A stretch of 64,000 nt of DNA from Iris pallida (Eukaryota; Streptophyta; Magnoliopsida; Asparagales; Iridaceae): positions 1 to 64,000 of the forward strand of contig JANAVB010016213.1 in assembly GCA_029216955.1 (NCBI GenBank). Direction: 5' to 3'. The notes below the pieces were generated by a model, which was not told the DNA's origin, ran no database searches, and saw only the letters and a program-made list of their open reading frames with translations. The first letter of the stretch is position 1; each line of letters begins with the position of its first letter. This document shows, piece after piece, positions 9,797 to 21,219 of the stretch. Both the position numbers and the translations under genes were made by a program.

Positions 9797-12407
9797 TAGA
9801 CCCAATCAAGTCTCACTAGGTCTAACCAGTCTATCCTAGCAAGTATACAACCATACAAGTCTACATGACCCTACTCATGTGCATACTCCAAATACACAAG
9901 ACTACACAAGGATGCCATAGGCTACACCACATAGGCCATGAGCCAAATCATGTATTATTGGCAATACACACATATCTATTACCATATATCAATATACAAT
10001 ATTCATATAGGTAATATGCAATATCTACATTACATTACATCACCCAAGTTTACATATATATATGTGTATACATTTAAACATATAAAAGGATAGGGGGTAT
10101 CATGCATGTGTGTGTGTCAAGTGGTTCAATGTGTCAATTTCAGATTTAGGTGTGTGTGGGGACTTAGTGTACATGGTTTACAGATCTCAGGTTTTGTGTG
10201 TGCTAGTGTGTACATTAGAGTATAGGTGAGCAATGTATTTCATTTCCAGATTTCATGTGTGAGTCTAATATATGGTTCAATGTGTGTGACAGGAATATGA
10301 TTTGTGTGAGCAAACCCAGATTTAGGTGTAATATTCAATGTGTATTTGTGAGTGCAAAGTGTGTGAATCATATCTTCAATGTGTGAGTGTTGGAGTGAAT
10401 GAGTGAGTGAGTGATGATATCAATCTCAGATTTCCAGGTTTCCAGTTTTCAGATTTGTGTGACAGTGAAATATGGGAAACATGTTCTCAGTTTTGTGTGT
10501 AACACATGATGCGAATGATATGGTAACAGTTAGTTTCCTATGTGTGTGTGCAACCCATTCTCATATGTTTGTTTAACAATCAATGTGAGTAAACTTGTGA
10601 AAACAATAAAACATCAATCTCAGTTTTCAGTGTATAGGAAAATTCAGTCTAGGCATATATGTCAGTTTAGGTTACAACATCATGTTACATGGTATCCAAG
10701 TCATGCTCAGGTTTAGCACTCATGCATATAGGCTCAAGTTTAGTCTAGAAATCAACAAGAGCAGTAGCTATATATTCAGTGATAATTTCGAGTGATTCAT
10801 GTATGTTAAAACACATTGCAAGCCCAACCAGTTACACATATAAATCCCCAACAATGCCACTTATAATTAACAATGTAAACACAATTAAAACATGCATATT
10901 ATATCAATTTGAATGGATTAACATTCGAAAATGGAGAACCAATGTTCTGCCACAGCACCCGTATCAAAAATTAGGGGTACACATCAATTCGAATACAAAA
11001 CACAACTAACAATTAACTTAAATGGTTGGTAACTATAGTCACACATGTGTACGTGTCACAGGGAGTGTTTGTGTCCAACCAAGTGGACACAAACGTGTCC
11101 AAACAACCACACATACACATACACCAAACTGTGTTAAGACAGTATCATGAACGCGTGCACATCATTCGTGGACACGACACGAAACGAATTAGGACACGTG
11201 CCCGTGGCTATAGGTTCGCCTAGGATAGGGCTAAGTATCTAAGGCCCTAATACGTGTCCAATACGTGTCTAGGTGGGACACAAACACAGTATCAGAGACA
11301 CTGGGAGCCGACTGTGCACGACAGTAAAATCCGTACGGGCCAATTTTCTCACAATCTACTAAATAAAACCCCGTAAAATTTAAGGGGCTACCTGTCAGTC
11401 ATCTAGGGAAGGTTCACACAAAATTTGGTGTCCAGATGTGTTTGTCCGTGGAGAACTAAGGCACGGACAGCATGGCACTTAGCCGAGCCCCGTACTGCGT
11501 GTCCAACACCAAAATTCGACACAAAATGACACGAAAACAATTTCGGTCTTCACAAATATTAACATAAACATATAGATCTAGGGATCCATGTAATTAGTTT
11601 TACAAAACACGAAAATAAATTCCTAAGAGGCATTTTAACAAACACTTATCTATACACTATGACACGTGTCCGATACGGACACCAAATGGACACAAAATTA
11701 ACCCAAACTCTAGGGACAGCTAGGGGACACCTAGATCTAGCCCTAAATGTAAAGAAATCAAGAAAAAGAATGGGTTTGAGTGGTTTACCTATTGAGTGTC
11801 AAACTCAAAGAAAGCCCCAAATGGAAGCAATCCAAATAGCAACTCCCAAGCTCCAAATTGCACAAAAATTAAGATAAATCTCCACAAACAGTAAATAAAC
11901 AGTAATTAGATCCTAATGCAAAAGACTAGAGTCAAAAAGGATTTGAAATGGATTTATTAGGAATTTTGGAAAGTGGGAATTTACCTTTCCTTCAAAACCT
12001 AGGTTAAGCACAAAAGAGGCAAGAACAAGTGGAGGAGGCATTAAATAGGTTGGAAACCCTAGGTTGGTCGGCCATGGGTGGCTTGGTTTGGGTTTGGGCT
12101 CAAGTCATGGGCCTATGGCTCAACTACATAAGTCATAAAATTAATTTCTTAAGTCACAAGTCATATACCAAATCACTAGTCCTACTATTCAATCCTTGAT
12201 TTCTAAATGACTAACTAGGTTGACTTAAGTTAGACTAGGGTCTCACCATGCTAACCTAGTCACCATAGTTAGGATCAATACCTAGGTTAGTCTACAAAGT
12301 CTCAACTAGTCAAAGTTAAAATCACATTCACCAATTAAATAATTTAAATAAATTTCAAAAATTCATAAATGACCAAAATACCCTCAATCTAAAATGTGGT
12401 AGTGACA

Positions 12408-12421
12408 AATCTACCCTCCTT
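12408..12421 (-). other. E2 polypurine tract
   Basis: The minus strand reads AAGGAGGGTAGATT immediately before the 3' LTR, the plus-strand primer site typical of chromoviruses. It confirms the minus orientation and the LTR boundary at 12407. Confidence 0.85.
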
Positions 12422-12486
12422 AAAAAAATTTCATCCTTGAAATTAAAAGGCAAAACTATCTGATGAGAAGGATAGACAATCATACC

Positions 12487-12909
12487 TCAAGGTCCAAAGA
12501 GATAAGGGTATCGCTCGTGTATCTCATCCTCCCGCTCCCATGTAGACTCTTTTGGAGAATGATGCCTCCATGCGACGCGAACCAAGGGTATCACCTGGTT
12601 CCTCAGTACCTTTTTTCGACGATCTAGAATCTCCACTGGCTGCTCTGGATAACTGAGAGTAGGTCCCACCTCAATCTCCGAGTGATCAAGTACATGGCTA
12701 GGGTCAGCCACGTACCGTCTCAACTGTGATATGTGGAATACGTTGTGGACACCCACTAGTGCAGGTAGCAAGTCTAGCCTATATGCCACGTCACCAACTC
12801 TCTCGCTGATAATGAAAGGTCCGATGAAGCGTGGGCTAAGCTTCCCACCTCCACCAAAATATAGGGTACCACGAGTCAGAGATATCCGCAGAAAAAACAT
12901 GTCTTCGAC
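12487..12909 (-). pseudogene. pol: E2 integrase C-terminus and chromodomain
   Basis: The frame carries the C-terminal integrase block (GKLSPRFIGPFIISERVG, then VHNVFHISQLRRYV) followed by a chromodomain-like ending (EILDRRKK...VRVAW followed by STWERE and a final YPYLF). In chromoviruses this domain is thought to steer integration towards marked chromatin. The frame ends with a natural stop at 12487-12489, so the C-terminus seems complete. It joins the upstream integrase frame in phase if the 97-bp GT-AG segment at 12910-13006 is removed. Confidence 0.88.
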
Positions 12910-13006
12910 CTAAACATAAACAAGGTCTCATGTTACTAAATAATTAAACATGATCAAACAAAAAAACAAAAAAACAACCTACTTCTAATCCTGTCTCTAA
13001 TCTGTA
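12910..13006 (-). other. Intron-like GT-AG insert in E2 integrase
   Basis: On the minus strand the conserved block LEFE|V.D...FLR is interrupted after the glutamate codon by 97 bases starting GTACAGATTAG and ending TTATGTTTAG, T-rich before the AG. Removing it restores the reading frame at a phase-0 junction between the LEFE codons and GTC GAA GAC ATG. It has no stop-free in-frame reading into the next block, so it must be spliced or be a damaging insertion. It is not flanked by an obvious duplication. Confidence 0.5.
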
Positions 13007-14225
13007 CCTCAAACTCCAAAGGCCTCCAGTGGCTATCGGCCCAGTACCGATGTCTGTCCTGCGCCATACGAAGTCTGTCCCTGATGAGCTTCACCTTCTC
13101 GGCTGCGTCAACAACCATCTTTGGTCCCAGTAAAGCTCGCTCACCAATATCATCCCAAGATAAGGGTGTACGATACCCACGCCTGTACAGAGCCTCGAAA
13201 GGTGACATCTCAATGCTGGCCTGATAATTGTTGTTGTAAGCAAACTCTACCAAATGCAGGTGATCCTCCCAGGAACCACTAAAATCTAAGATGCACGTCC
13301 ACAACATGTCCTCGAGCATCTGAATAGTTTTCTCTGACTGTCCGTCCGTCTAGGGGTGGTATACAGTACTAAACTTGAGCTGAGTGCCCAAACTAGTCTG
13401 CAGACTCCTCCAGAAATGGAAAGTAAAGTGACTATTCTGATCCAATGTGATGTTGGCCGAAACTCCGTGAATCCTGACAACCTAACGCATGTACATCTCT
13501 GCAAGCCTTTTCGTAGATGTATCCACCTTGAATGGCAAAAAGTGGGCCAATTTGGTCAACCTGTCAACGATGACCCAAATCGCGTCTTTCCCTCCTGGTG
13601 TACGCGGCAACCTAGATACGTAATCTATAGTGATATGCTTCCAGTCACTCTGGAATGGGCTATGGCTGCAATAAATCTCCTAGTCTCTGCCTCTCTGCCT
13701 TGACCTACTGACAGACCAGGCATCTGGCTACGAAGCGAGCTTCCCCCTGCTTCATCCTAAACCACCAGACATGCTCCCTCAGATCCCTGTACATCTTGTT
13801 GGCACCAGGATGTATAGAGTACTAAGATCTGTGGGCCTCCTGCATGACCTGCTTCCTGAGCTCTACACTGGCACATATAACCTGGAATCGTGCCTCAAGG
13901 CACCATCCTCTGCAAGAGAAAACTCTCTATCCACCAGCCCTGCTCGAACCTGCTCTTAGATATAGCACAGAGCAACATCCTCGAACTGCGTCGACTTGAT
14001 CCTCTACACCAAGTCTGAGTAAATATGAAGGCCCCACATCTGCATCTAAACTCCGGGCACAATCAACTCAATCCCCAGGCTTTCCAAATCAGCAAGCAAG
14101 TGACAGTCCATAGTCAAACACATAGCTGTCGAATACCTACTCAAGGCATCGGCAACCACATTGGCCTTCCCTGGGTGATACTGAAGTGAGATGTCTAAGT
14201 CTTTCATCGGCTCTAGCCATCTGCG
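13007..14225 (-). pseudogene. pol: E2 integrase (zinc finger and catalytic core), decayed
   Basis: Conceptual reading shows the H2C2 domain (HPGANKMYRDLREHVWW near 13770-13800, CLVCQ near 13720), then a core with VIVDRLTKLAHFLP near 13540-13580 and TVYHP.TDGQSE near 13340-13370, and a clean C-terminal part (12954-13319) with EFAYNNNYQASIEMSPFEALY. At least five in-frame stops occur, and the usual SDRD block around the second catalytic aspartate reads LDQNSHF, so the active site is eroded. The stops look like C-to-T or G-to-A changes, for example the glutamine of HPQTDGQ turned to TAG. Confidence 0.85.
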
Positions 14226-14982
14226 CTACCTCATGTTGAGCTCTCTCTGTGTAAATAAATACTTTAAGCTCTTATGATCTGTGAAGATCTCCACCCTCTC
14301 TCCATACAAGTAGTGCTTCCACAACTTCAAGGCAAAAATCACTGCTGCCAACTCCAGGTCATGGGTAGGGTAGTTCTTCTCATAGGGACGTAACTGCCTG
14401 GAAGCATAGGCAATCACCTTCCCATGCTGCTGCAAGACACAACCTAACCCTTTCCCTGAAGCGTCACTATAAATAGTGAACCCTCCGGAACCTGATGGCA
14501 ATGGCAGAATCGGAGCTGTCGTAAGCCGCTTCTTTAATTCATCGAAAGCTGTCTGACACTCCTCTGACCAAACAAACTCAACATCCTTCCGGGTCAGCCT
14601 GGTCAACGGCTCTGCAATCCGGAAGAAATCCTGCATGAACCTCTTGTAATATCCTACCAGCCCCAAGAAGCTCAGAATCTCTGCTACTGAAGTCGGTGCT
14701 GCCCATGCCTCAACTTCTGTGAACTTCTTCGGGTCCTCTGAGATCCCATCTCCAGTCACCACATGACCCAAGAAGTCAACTCTGTCCAGAAAGAACTCGT
14801 ACTTCGAGAGCTTGCCATACAGCCTCTCCTTTCTGAGTGTCTCCAGAACCACTCTCAATTGCTCCTCGTGCTCCTCCTTGGTCTTCGAATACACCAGGAT
14901 ATCATCAATGAATACCACCACAAACTTGTCCAAGTACTGGTGGAACACCTTGTTCATCAAGTTCATAAATACCGTCGGGGCG
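14226..14982 (-). pseudogene. pol: E2 reverse transcriptase C-terminal half and RNase H
   Basis: The frame runs to the copia insertion point and starts within the [14 protein letters not shown] block. It has the catalytic [14 protein letters not shown] motif, the RT connection ([19 protein letters not shown]), and a full RNase [14 protein letters not shown] (first Asp), [20 protein letters not shown] (Glu) and [11 protein letters not shown] (Asp). It ends at a stop at 14226-14228 where a glutamine is usual (NMRQRRW), consistent with CAG to TAG. The N-terminal half of the same RT is at 37429-37790 on the other side of the copia element. Confidence 0.93.
14978..14982. repeat. Left TSD of the copia element (GGGCG)
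   Basis: GGGCG at 14978-14982 pairs with GGACG at 37424-37428; one base differs, attributable to mutation since insertion. Its location is inside the E2 RT codons for GLTNAP. Confidence 0.75.
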
Positions 14983-16026
14983 TGTTGGCCCATTGGTCAT
15001 ATGGTCAAACTGATTTTAATAATTGATCAAACTCTGTCTCGATATATGGAGCTAGTCAGGTTATCTCAGATTCTTGGACATGAACAAGAACGACTATCTA
15101 CTCAGTTCAAGATCGAAGTGTTGTTTGCCTGTTCGAGTCTATATTTCTTTAAGTAATGTAATCTTTTATTTTATTGAGTCTAGAAAGACATTATACACCG
15201 AGTCGTACTGGCAAATAGGCTATTCCAAAATGATTTCAAAATATTTTTAAAAATGTCCTTAGTTTTGAAAAACATTCGTATTTACAAAAGCTCCAAAAAG
15301 GTTTTGAAAATTCTCCAAAATCTATTTTGAAAAACCCTAACTAAACCCTGACAGAACTCGGCCAGAGTTCGGTTAGTGGCCGTTTTGATTTTTGAATTCC
15401 TTGGAACTTGGTCCTCCTGCAGTTGCGGATTTGACCGAGATTTGCTCATCGAGTTCTGCCCGAATTCTGCCCGAATTCTATCTTTGGAACTCTTATAAAT
15501 AGAGAAGGATTTCGATCATTTTAACTCACTCATTCACTTTCAATCTTCTCTCTATTTAAAGCCTACTATCTTCCAAAGAGTTTTTCTCGAGCTTTAATTT
15601 TCAGATCCCAAGCCAATTACAATCCTCTAGTCGATTTGTCAGTGCGATATGGTCTAGAAGTTTCTGAGTGATTGTAATCAGAAGGCTTGATAGAAGAATA
15701 CCTTTTCACAATTGAAGTTGGACGAGTTCTTCGTATCAAAGATCGTGTTGTAGTAGTTGCAAGGACTTCGTAAGAAAACTTATAATTTTGCCAATAGTGG
15801 ATTCAACTGGTAGCAAGAGTTCTACCGACTGGACTAGTCCTCAACAGAGGAAAACCAGTATACATCGCTGTCTTTGCGTTTGCTTTCTTATCTCTGCCTT
15901 TACATTATTTAGTTGTGATTATTATTCTGTGATCTTGCTGCTAATAATTTTTAATTAGCATTATTCCGCTGCCAACTCTATTCACCCTCCCTCTAGAGTA
16001 TTCTGCTTTACGATTTCGTTCCTACA
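14983..16026 (+). repeat. Copia 5' LTR
   Basis: 1044 bp, TG...CA, matches 36346-37423. TATA box TATAAATA at 15494-15501, followed by a pyrimidine-rich leader. Small frames within it are not coding. Confidence 0.95.
15494..15501 (+). promoter_or_regulatory. Copia 5' LTR TATA box
   Basis: TATAAATA in the context CTTATAAATAGAGAAGG, conserved at 36890-36897 in the 3' LTR; expected transcript start about 30 bases downstream. Confidence 0.75.
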
Positions 16027-16028
16027 AT

Positions 16029-16040
16029 TGGTATCAGAGT
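16029..16040 (+). other. Copia primer binding site
   Basis: TGGTATCAGAGT two bases after the 5' LTR, complementary to the 3' end of initiator tRNA-Met except for the last base (TGGTATCAGAGC), as is standard for plant copia elements. Confidence 0.9.
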
Positions 16041-16119
16041 GGGTGTTACAAGTAAAGCAAGGTAACATTACAATTATTTATTCATTTAATTAATTATTAT
16101 ATAGATCACAGCACAATAC

Positions 16120-17190
16120 ATGGCAACTGTGAAATTCACAAGTGAAGGCCAGGCCACAAATAGACCTCCACTGTTTGATTGTACAAATTATACCTATTGG
16201 AAAACACGGATGAGTTTTTTCTTGAAATCTCTTGATTTTGATTTATGGTCTATTGTTATTGATGGCTATCAAAAGCCACATCGTATAAATATTGATGGAG
16301 TTTTAACTGAAAAATCCCATAACAGATATACAGAGGAAGAAAAGAAAAAGGCCAGTCTTGACGCACGTGCTATTAACGCTTTATTTTGTGCTTTAGACAG
16401 AACTGAATTTAACAGGGTATCTATCTGCACAACTGCTAATGAAGTATGGAAGCTTCTTGAAGTCACACATGAAGGCACGACTCAAGTCAAAGAATCAAAA
16501 GTCAGCAGACTTACTCAGGAGTACGAGGCGTTCAAGATGAAGCCCAACGAAGTAGTTACTCAGATGTTCGAGAGATTCTTGGATATTGTAAATCCTTTGT
16601 CCTCCCTAGGCAAAGATTACAGTAACCATAAAAAGATTCGTAAACTCCTGCGAGCACTTACAAAGAACTGGATTCCGAAGGCTACTGCAATCATTGAAGG
16701 AAACGACCTCACTACCATGACACTCGAAGTACTCATGGGTAAGCTACTCACTCATGAACTAGAGCTACAAGATTTTGAAGAGCCTGCACCAAAGGAGAAG
16801 ACGATCGCTTTCAAGTATCAGCACAGAAAAGTTGCTGAAGGTGATTCGGACAGCAGTAAATCTGATGCTGAAGATCAAGCACTCCTACCAAGAAAATTCA
16901 AAAGATTCATGAGATATGAGAAGAAAGCCAATGAAAACAATAGCAGCAACAACTGGTATCAAGATGATGCTGTCTGCTATGGCTGCAAGAAGAAAGGACA
17001 CATGAAGAAGGATTGTCCTACAAACTCATCATCAAGCAAGAAGAGCAACAGGTATGAGAAAGGGAACCTGAAGAGATCAACATCTCGGAAGTATGCCAAT
17101 ACCAGCATATGGCATGAAAGTGAAGCCAACGACTCAGAAGATGAACAATCAGAAGACGCTGCAAATGTATGCTTTATGGCATCCGATTAG
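16120..17190 (+). CDS. gag: Copia gag (capsid and first zinc knuckle)
   Basis: A 356-residue open frame with ATG 80 bases after the PBS. The N-terminus has the SIRE-type block RPPLFDCTNYTYWKTRM; the middle is the UBN2/retrotran-gag domain (ANEVWKLLEVTHEGTTQVKE, VTQMFERFLDIV, KIRKLLRAL); a knuckle CYGCKKKGHMKKDC (C-x2-C-x4-H-x4-C) sits at about residues 287-300, followed by an acidic tail. The frame ends at TAG 17188-17190, but similarity continues in the same phase after it, so this is probably a mutation and the intact protein was longer. It would form the particle shell and package RNA. Confidence 0.93.
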   Translation: MATVKFTSEGQATNRPPLFDCTNYTYWKTRMSFFLKSLDFDLWSIVIDGYQKPHRINIDGVLTEKSHNRYTEEEKKKASLDARAINALFCALDRTEFNRVSICTTANEVWKLLEVTHEGTTQVKESKVSRLTQEYEAFKMKPNEVVTQMFERFLDIVNPLSSLGKDYSNHKKIRKLLRALTKNWIPKATAIIEGNDLTTMTLEVLMGKLLTHELELQDFEEPAPKEKTIAFKYQHRKVAEGDSDSSKSDAEDQALLPRKFKRFMRYEKKANENNSSNNWYQDDAVCYGCKKKGHMKKDCPTNSSSSKKSNRYEKGNLKRSTSRKYANTSIWHESEANDSEDEQSEDAANVCFMASD

Positions 17191-17985
17191 GTACTCTCTG
17201 AACCTATAGTTGATACATATAATGACTTCACCTTTGAGCTATTAGGAGAAGCCTTCAGTGAACTGATAAGTGATTACAGGAAACTGCATAGCAAATATCA
17301 GACCTCTAAGAAGGTACTCAAAGAGTACAAAGATAAAATATGAAGACTTACCGACCTACTAGCTGAGGTTAAAGATAATGTTAGTGAGCCTGGTGAGCTT
17401 TCTTCTATTAAGATCTTATTACACGAGACTACCAAGTCATCCGAAGAAAAAGACAAGGTTATTGACCAACTGAAAGAAGAACTTTCTAAAGAGAAGAAAA
17501 GTCTTCAAAGTGCACAAGTCAGAATGGAAGCACTCACTTCTGACTATACTAAGTTATATGACACTTCCAAAAGATTAGAAATTAGGTTAGGAAAACAGCC
17601 TGAGACTGTTGCTTCCTACCCTAACACATGTCACTTACCGAATAATCGGAACATTCCCAAACCAAACACTGTCAGACCTAACCATATCAAACCTTTACCC
17701 CAAAAGGTTAAGCCCAAACAGGATTATAGGTATGCTTTCTTCTATACTAGAAAACCTAAACCTACCAACCATGCACACCACTCAGCTTTCAACACTCAAC
17801 ATGCACAATGTCATTATTGTGGCCACACTGGTCATATTTCTCCTGCATGTAGAATCAGAAAGCTTGTTGATTTAAATATTTATGCATGGATACCAAAAGC
17901 TAACATCTCAGGATCCTACATGAAATGGGTACCAAAAGTTTCATCTACAAATTATTTTGTAGGTGGAACACCTTTCACATGCTAA
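17191..17985 (+). pseudogene. gag: Copia gag C-terminal coiled-coil and second zinc knuckle
   Basis: Continues the gag frame with another stop (TGA at 17341-17343). It encodes a charged, probably coiled-coil stretch rich in Lys/Glu (IDQLKEELSKEKKSLQSAQ), a basic proline-rich part and a second knuckle CHYCGHTGHISPAC at about 17809-17850, then WVPK. The phase changes between 17940 and 17985, where the protease frame begins. Two knuckles with an intervening coiled coil are seen in SIRE-type gag. Confidence 0.85.
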
Positions 17986-18764
17986 AAGCAAATGGATCCT
18001 CGACAGCGGTTGTTCACGGCATATGACCGGTGACGCTATATTATTTGCAACACTGTCGAAGAAGAAGAAGGAAAGCTATGTCTCCTTCGGTAACAACTTG
18101 AAAGGGTATATCATTGGTATCGGTGATGTTGGTAAGTCTCTCTATCATGTGATTAAGGATGTCTGTCTGGTTACCGAGTTGAAACATAATCTACTCAGCA
18201 TAAGTCATTTAGTTGATCATGGTTATGGCATCAACTTTGGCAAAGACAAATCTACTATAGTTGATAGCTCAACTGGTAGTACTATCTTTGAAGGTATCAG
18301 GGAAGACAACATATATGTTTTCTATTTGTTGGAAGAAACTAACATTTCAGGTAGATGCTTAATGGCTAAAAGTGATGAGAGTCATCTGTGGCATATGAGA
18401 CTCGGTCACGCAAATATGGACACAATCTCAATATTATCCACGAAGAAGCTAGTACGCGGTTTACCGGACATAACATTCAAGAAGGATTCGGTATGCAGCC
18501 AATGTGAAAAGAACAAAGCTACCAGATCCACATTCAAGTCAGTAAACGCAGTATGTACTACTAGACCTCTACAATTGCTACATATGGACTTATTTGGTCC
18601 TAGCAGAGTTGCTAGCCTCGGAGGTAAGTTATATGCTTTTGTAATTGTAGATGATTACTCTAGATACACGTGGGTATACTTTTTGACATGCAAGAATGAT
18701 GCATTATCCGAATTTGTCGCCTTTTGCAAGAAAGTACAGAATGAAAAAGGTTACATGATCACTC
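17963..18764 (+). pseudogene. pol: Copia protease and N-terminal half of integrase, cut by T1
   Basis: The protease active site KWILDSGCSRHMTG lies at the start of this frame, followed by the flap region. Next comes the GAG-pre-integrase domain with zinc-binding LWHMRLGHAN and CSQCEKNKATR (HHCC), then the integrase core with the first catalytic Asp in LLHMDLFGP and VIVDDYSRYTWVYFL. The frame is intact up to the T1 insertion after codons for KGYMITRI. The remainder continues at 33306, so T1 lies between the first and second catalytic aspartates. Confidence 0.93.
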
Positions 18765-18769
18765 GTATT
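18765..18769. repeat. Left TSD of T1 (GTATT)
   Basis: GTATT at 18765-18769 is repeated exactly at 33301-33305. Deleting T1 with one copy rejoins the copia integrase in frame. Confidence 0.97.
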
Positions 18770-18999
18770 TGTAGAAGCATAAAAAAGAAGGGATCTTTCT
18801 TTTAATCCCACATCGAAAAGGAGAAGAAGGGAGGTCTTATTCCACTCTATATATAGAGACCTCTTGCCTCCTTTGAAAAGGGGACCAAAAAATAAATAAA
18901 GAAAAGGGAGCCCGTTATCCAGGGAGCCCATTCGAGCCACAAAAAGTTGCAGTTGTTCTTCTCTTCTTTGGGGTTGGCTGTAAGTTCTTCACTCGTTGT

Positions 19000-19870
19000 C
19001 ATGGCGAGAATAATTTGGACTCTGAGTACTATGCGCCCCACGGGCTGGTACGAAGAAGTCCAAGGCGGCACGGGCCATGCGCCTCAAACGTGCTATGCCA
19101 ACGGCAAACCAGAAGCATGCGCTCACAATCATGCGCGCTGCTGATGGTAAGCTGTACAAGGTCGACTCGAGTGCTGCGGCACCAAAAACGAGCTGACCTT
19201 CAGAGTCCTTGTCTCACTTGGGAGCAGTTCGCTGCGTTCACAACCAAGTCGAGCAAAGCAAACCCAGTGGTCTTGAACTCCCGCGCCTCCTCTGGTTGTG
19301 CGTTTGAGGTCCGTTCAAGTCACTTCAAATGCTGTGGTTCCCCCACTACTGATCGGGATGCCTGTTTGGTATTAGATCAGGGGGCGCAGCACTCACTTGA
19401 CCACCCTGGCACTTGGCCTTGCCATGCGCCTGAAGGGGGTGCGAAGGTGGCACTCTCCTCCAATGATCTGCGCAACGTGGTCACTCACAAGCACCGATCA
19501 GGAGAGCCGACCAACAAGCATAATGTGCCCCTAACAGGACACACTTATGCTACGGTCGCCATCAACTGCTGCTACCGTAAGATAGTGGCTCCACCACCAA
19601 GGCAGTCTGTGTTCCAACAGTTGCAATATGCTGTACATGTCTCCCAGCGCATCACTCCGCCCCGTCAGAGTGAATCACTTACTCGTCAACGTATAGGAGC
19701 ATCTACCAGCCTGGGGCTCTTATCTTCTGAAGGAGTTCACCGTCAAAGCTTCTTCGAACAAGGAGAACCATCATACATAGTACAACGTCTTGCCAAGGAG
19801 GAGGATCAGTCGAATCCATCTTCGTCGAGAAGTCAAGGGAGAGACAACAAAACTCTCTCAAACTGTTGCT
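19000..19870 (+). repeat. gag N-terminal fragment duplicated inside the T1 LTR
   Basis: This LTR segment matches the internal gag segment 21690-22480 along its length: both have TTTGGA(C/T)TCTGAGTACTA, then the GAAGAAGTCCAAGGC, CACTTGACCACCC and CCACCAAGGCAGTC(T/G)GTGTTCCA landmarks in the same order. In gag the segment is coding in one frame; in the LTR it has frameshifts and lies upstream of the TATA box, so it is non-coding U3. The 3' LTR carries it too (31040-31910), so it was present in the parent copy. Confidence 0.85.
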
Positions 19871-20369
19871 ATTCATAGGCCAGGGCAAATCAAACCCATA
19901 CGCCAAGTGGCAATCTTCCCGAAGTCAGTACAATGAACTTGTATTTATGATGAATGAATCCCCCTTCAAATTCAGCTAAGTCGGAGAGCAATCAAAGCCC
20001 CGAAGAACTCAATAGCCGGATCAATGAATACGTGTCACGAAGCGGATGCGCCGGCCAGACCGTGCATCTCACAGACGCGCCTTTCAGCACCAAGCGTATC
20101 ACAGGGGATGCACCCCCATGCGTCCCTATAAGCCTAGTGGAATGCCAACCGACGTGCCCACTCAGCTGTCCATCGAATATCACAAACATTAAATGCTGAA
20201 CTGACAGAGTTGACAGCACGCCTCCCGAAATCTGAACAGTCGGCAGCTTTTTCAGAATACGAAGCATCGCCAACGTCAGCGTCATCATTACTTCCTTCCG
20301 ATGGCAACTGCCACGTGGCCGTCCAACCACTCGCATGCGCCTCCGCAGCCATGTGCCCAAATCTGTATA

Positions 20370-20555
20370 CGCCTCAAAAGCTGTGTGCCTCAGACTTTTC
20401 ACTGATCCCTAAAGACAGAAGGAAAGTCACTGTTACAACTCTACATGCGCCTCAAAAGCCATGCGCCCCAGACTTCTCCCTGATCCCAAAAGACAGGAGT
20501 AAAGTCACTACTGAAGCTCTGCATGCACCTCAAAAGCCATGCGCCCAGAATGGTT
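20370..20555 (+). repeat. About 78-bp tandem repeat in T1 U3
   Basis: Two and a third copies starting at GCCTCAAAAGC (20371, 20450 and, as ACCTCAAAAGC, 20528), each with a GACAG(A/G)AG(G/T)(A)AAAGTCACT tract and ATGCGCC heptamers. It is present also at 32445-32630. Confidence 0.75.
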
Positions 20556-20876
20556 CGTGACTCCTAAAGATTACGAGCCAAAGTCTCCTCATGCGCCCAA
20601 TCCTAGGCACATCCTACCAGATCATTCCCCCCACCAAATCCGAGATCTCCGAGCCATGGGTCGACGACACGTGTCCTTTGAGTCAACTCATCCAAGATCT
20701 CAGCAATAGAAAGATCTTCTTCTCCGCTACGTGCCGGTTCACAACAGCAACATGAAGAAGTCAACCCCCTCGATCAGGGCGCATCGTCCATGCGCCTCCA
20801 TCAGCAATCAATACGTGACGTCCCCGCGTATATGCGCATCCTATATATGCGTGCACGAGCAGCCAGCCTATAAAAC

Positions 20877-20884
20877 TATAAATA
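20877..20884 (+). promoter_or_regulatory. T1 5' LTR TATA box
   Basis: TATAAATA in ACTATAAATAGAGGGATC, conserved at 32948-32955 in the 3' LTR. R/U5 then span about 300 bases to the LTR end. Confidence 0.75.
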
Positions 20885-21219
20885 GAGGGATCATTTCCTT
20901 CTTTTATATACACACGGACCAACCGACGTGCATACATATCAACTTCCACAGCGAACAGACAGAGACTTCGCACTACCAGAGAGGCAGATACAGACACTCA
21001 ACGTCTTCCTCCTCTCAGCAAGCTCCAGCACCCAAAGCAATCCAGACCTTCAGAGAACCGATAACCGTCGTCAGATCGTCAACGGAGTTAACGCATTACC
21101 ACTCACTCCATCGGTACAAGGGACCCAGATTAAACAAAAGTGTACTTCTAGGACTACGTCTAAGTCCTATATTGTAACACTGTTCTGTTTGTATTGAAAT
21201 TTATAATCAAAGAATTTTA

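Larger units (their letters stand above)
8489..12407 (-). repeat. E2 3' LTR (left copy, uninterrupted)
   Basis: 3919 bp, TGTCACG...GTGACA, matching 39944-41549 joined to 57801-60125 throughout. It contains a minus-strand TATA box (9233-9243), a W-box cluster upstream of it (9719-9796), a long TG-rich stretch (10100-10580) and no credible ORF. The two copies differ by scattered substitutions and about a dozen bases in length, so the insertion is not recent. Confidence 0.95.

Noticed and set aside
10100..10580. TG-rich stretch considered as telomeric or Z-DNA-forming repeat
   Set aside because: No plant telomere unit (TTTAGGG) array; it is a shared internal part of both E2 LTRs.
10779..11009. 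76-residue ORF conserved in both E2 LTRs (58501-58731)
   Set aside because: Conservation follows from LTR identity; no domain, and it is on the strand opposite to E2 transcription.
19015..19878. 287-residue ORF in the T1 LTR
   Set aside because: It reads the duplicated gag fragment in the wrong phase relative to gag and is interrupted differently in the 3' LTR (split at 31485), so it is not a conserved LTR-encoded protein.
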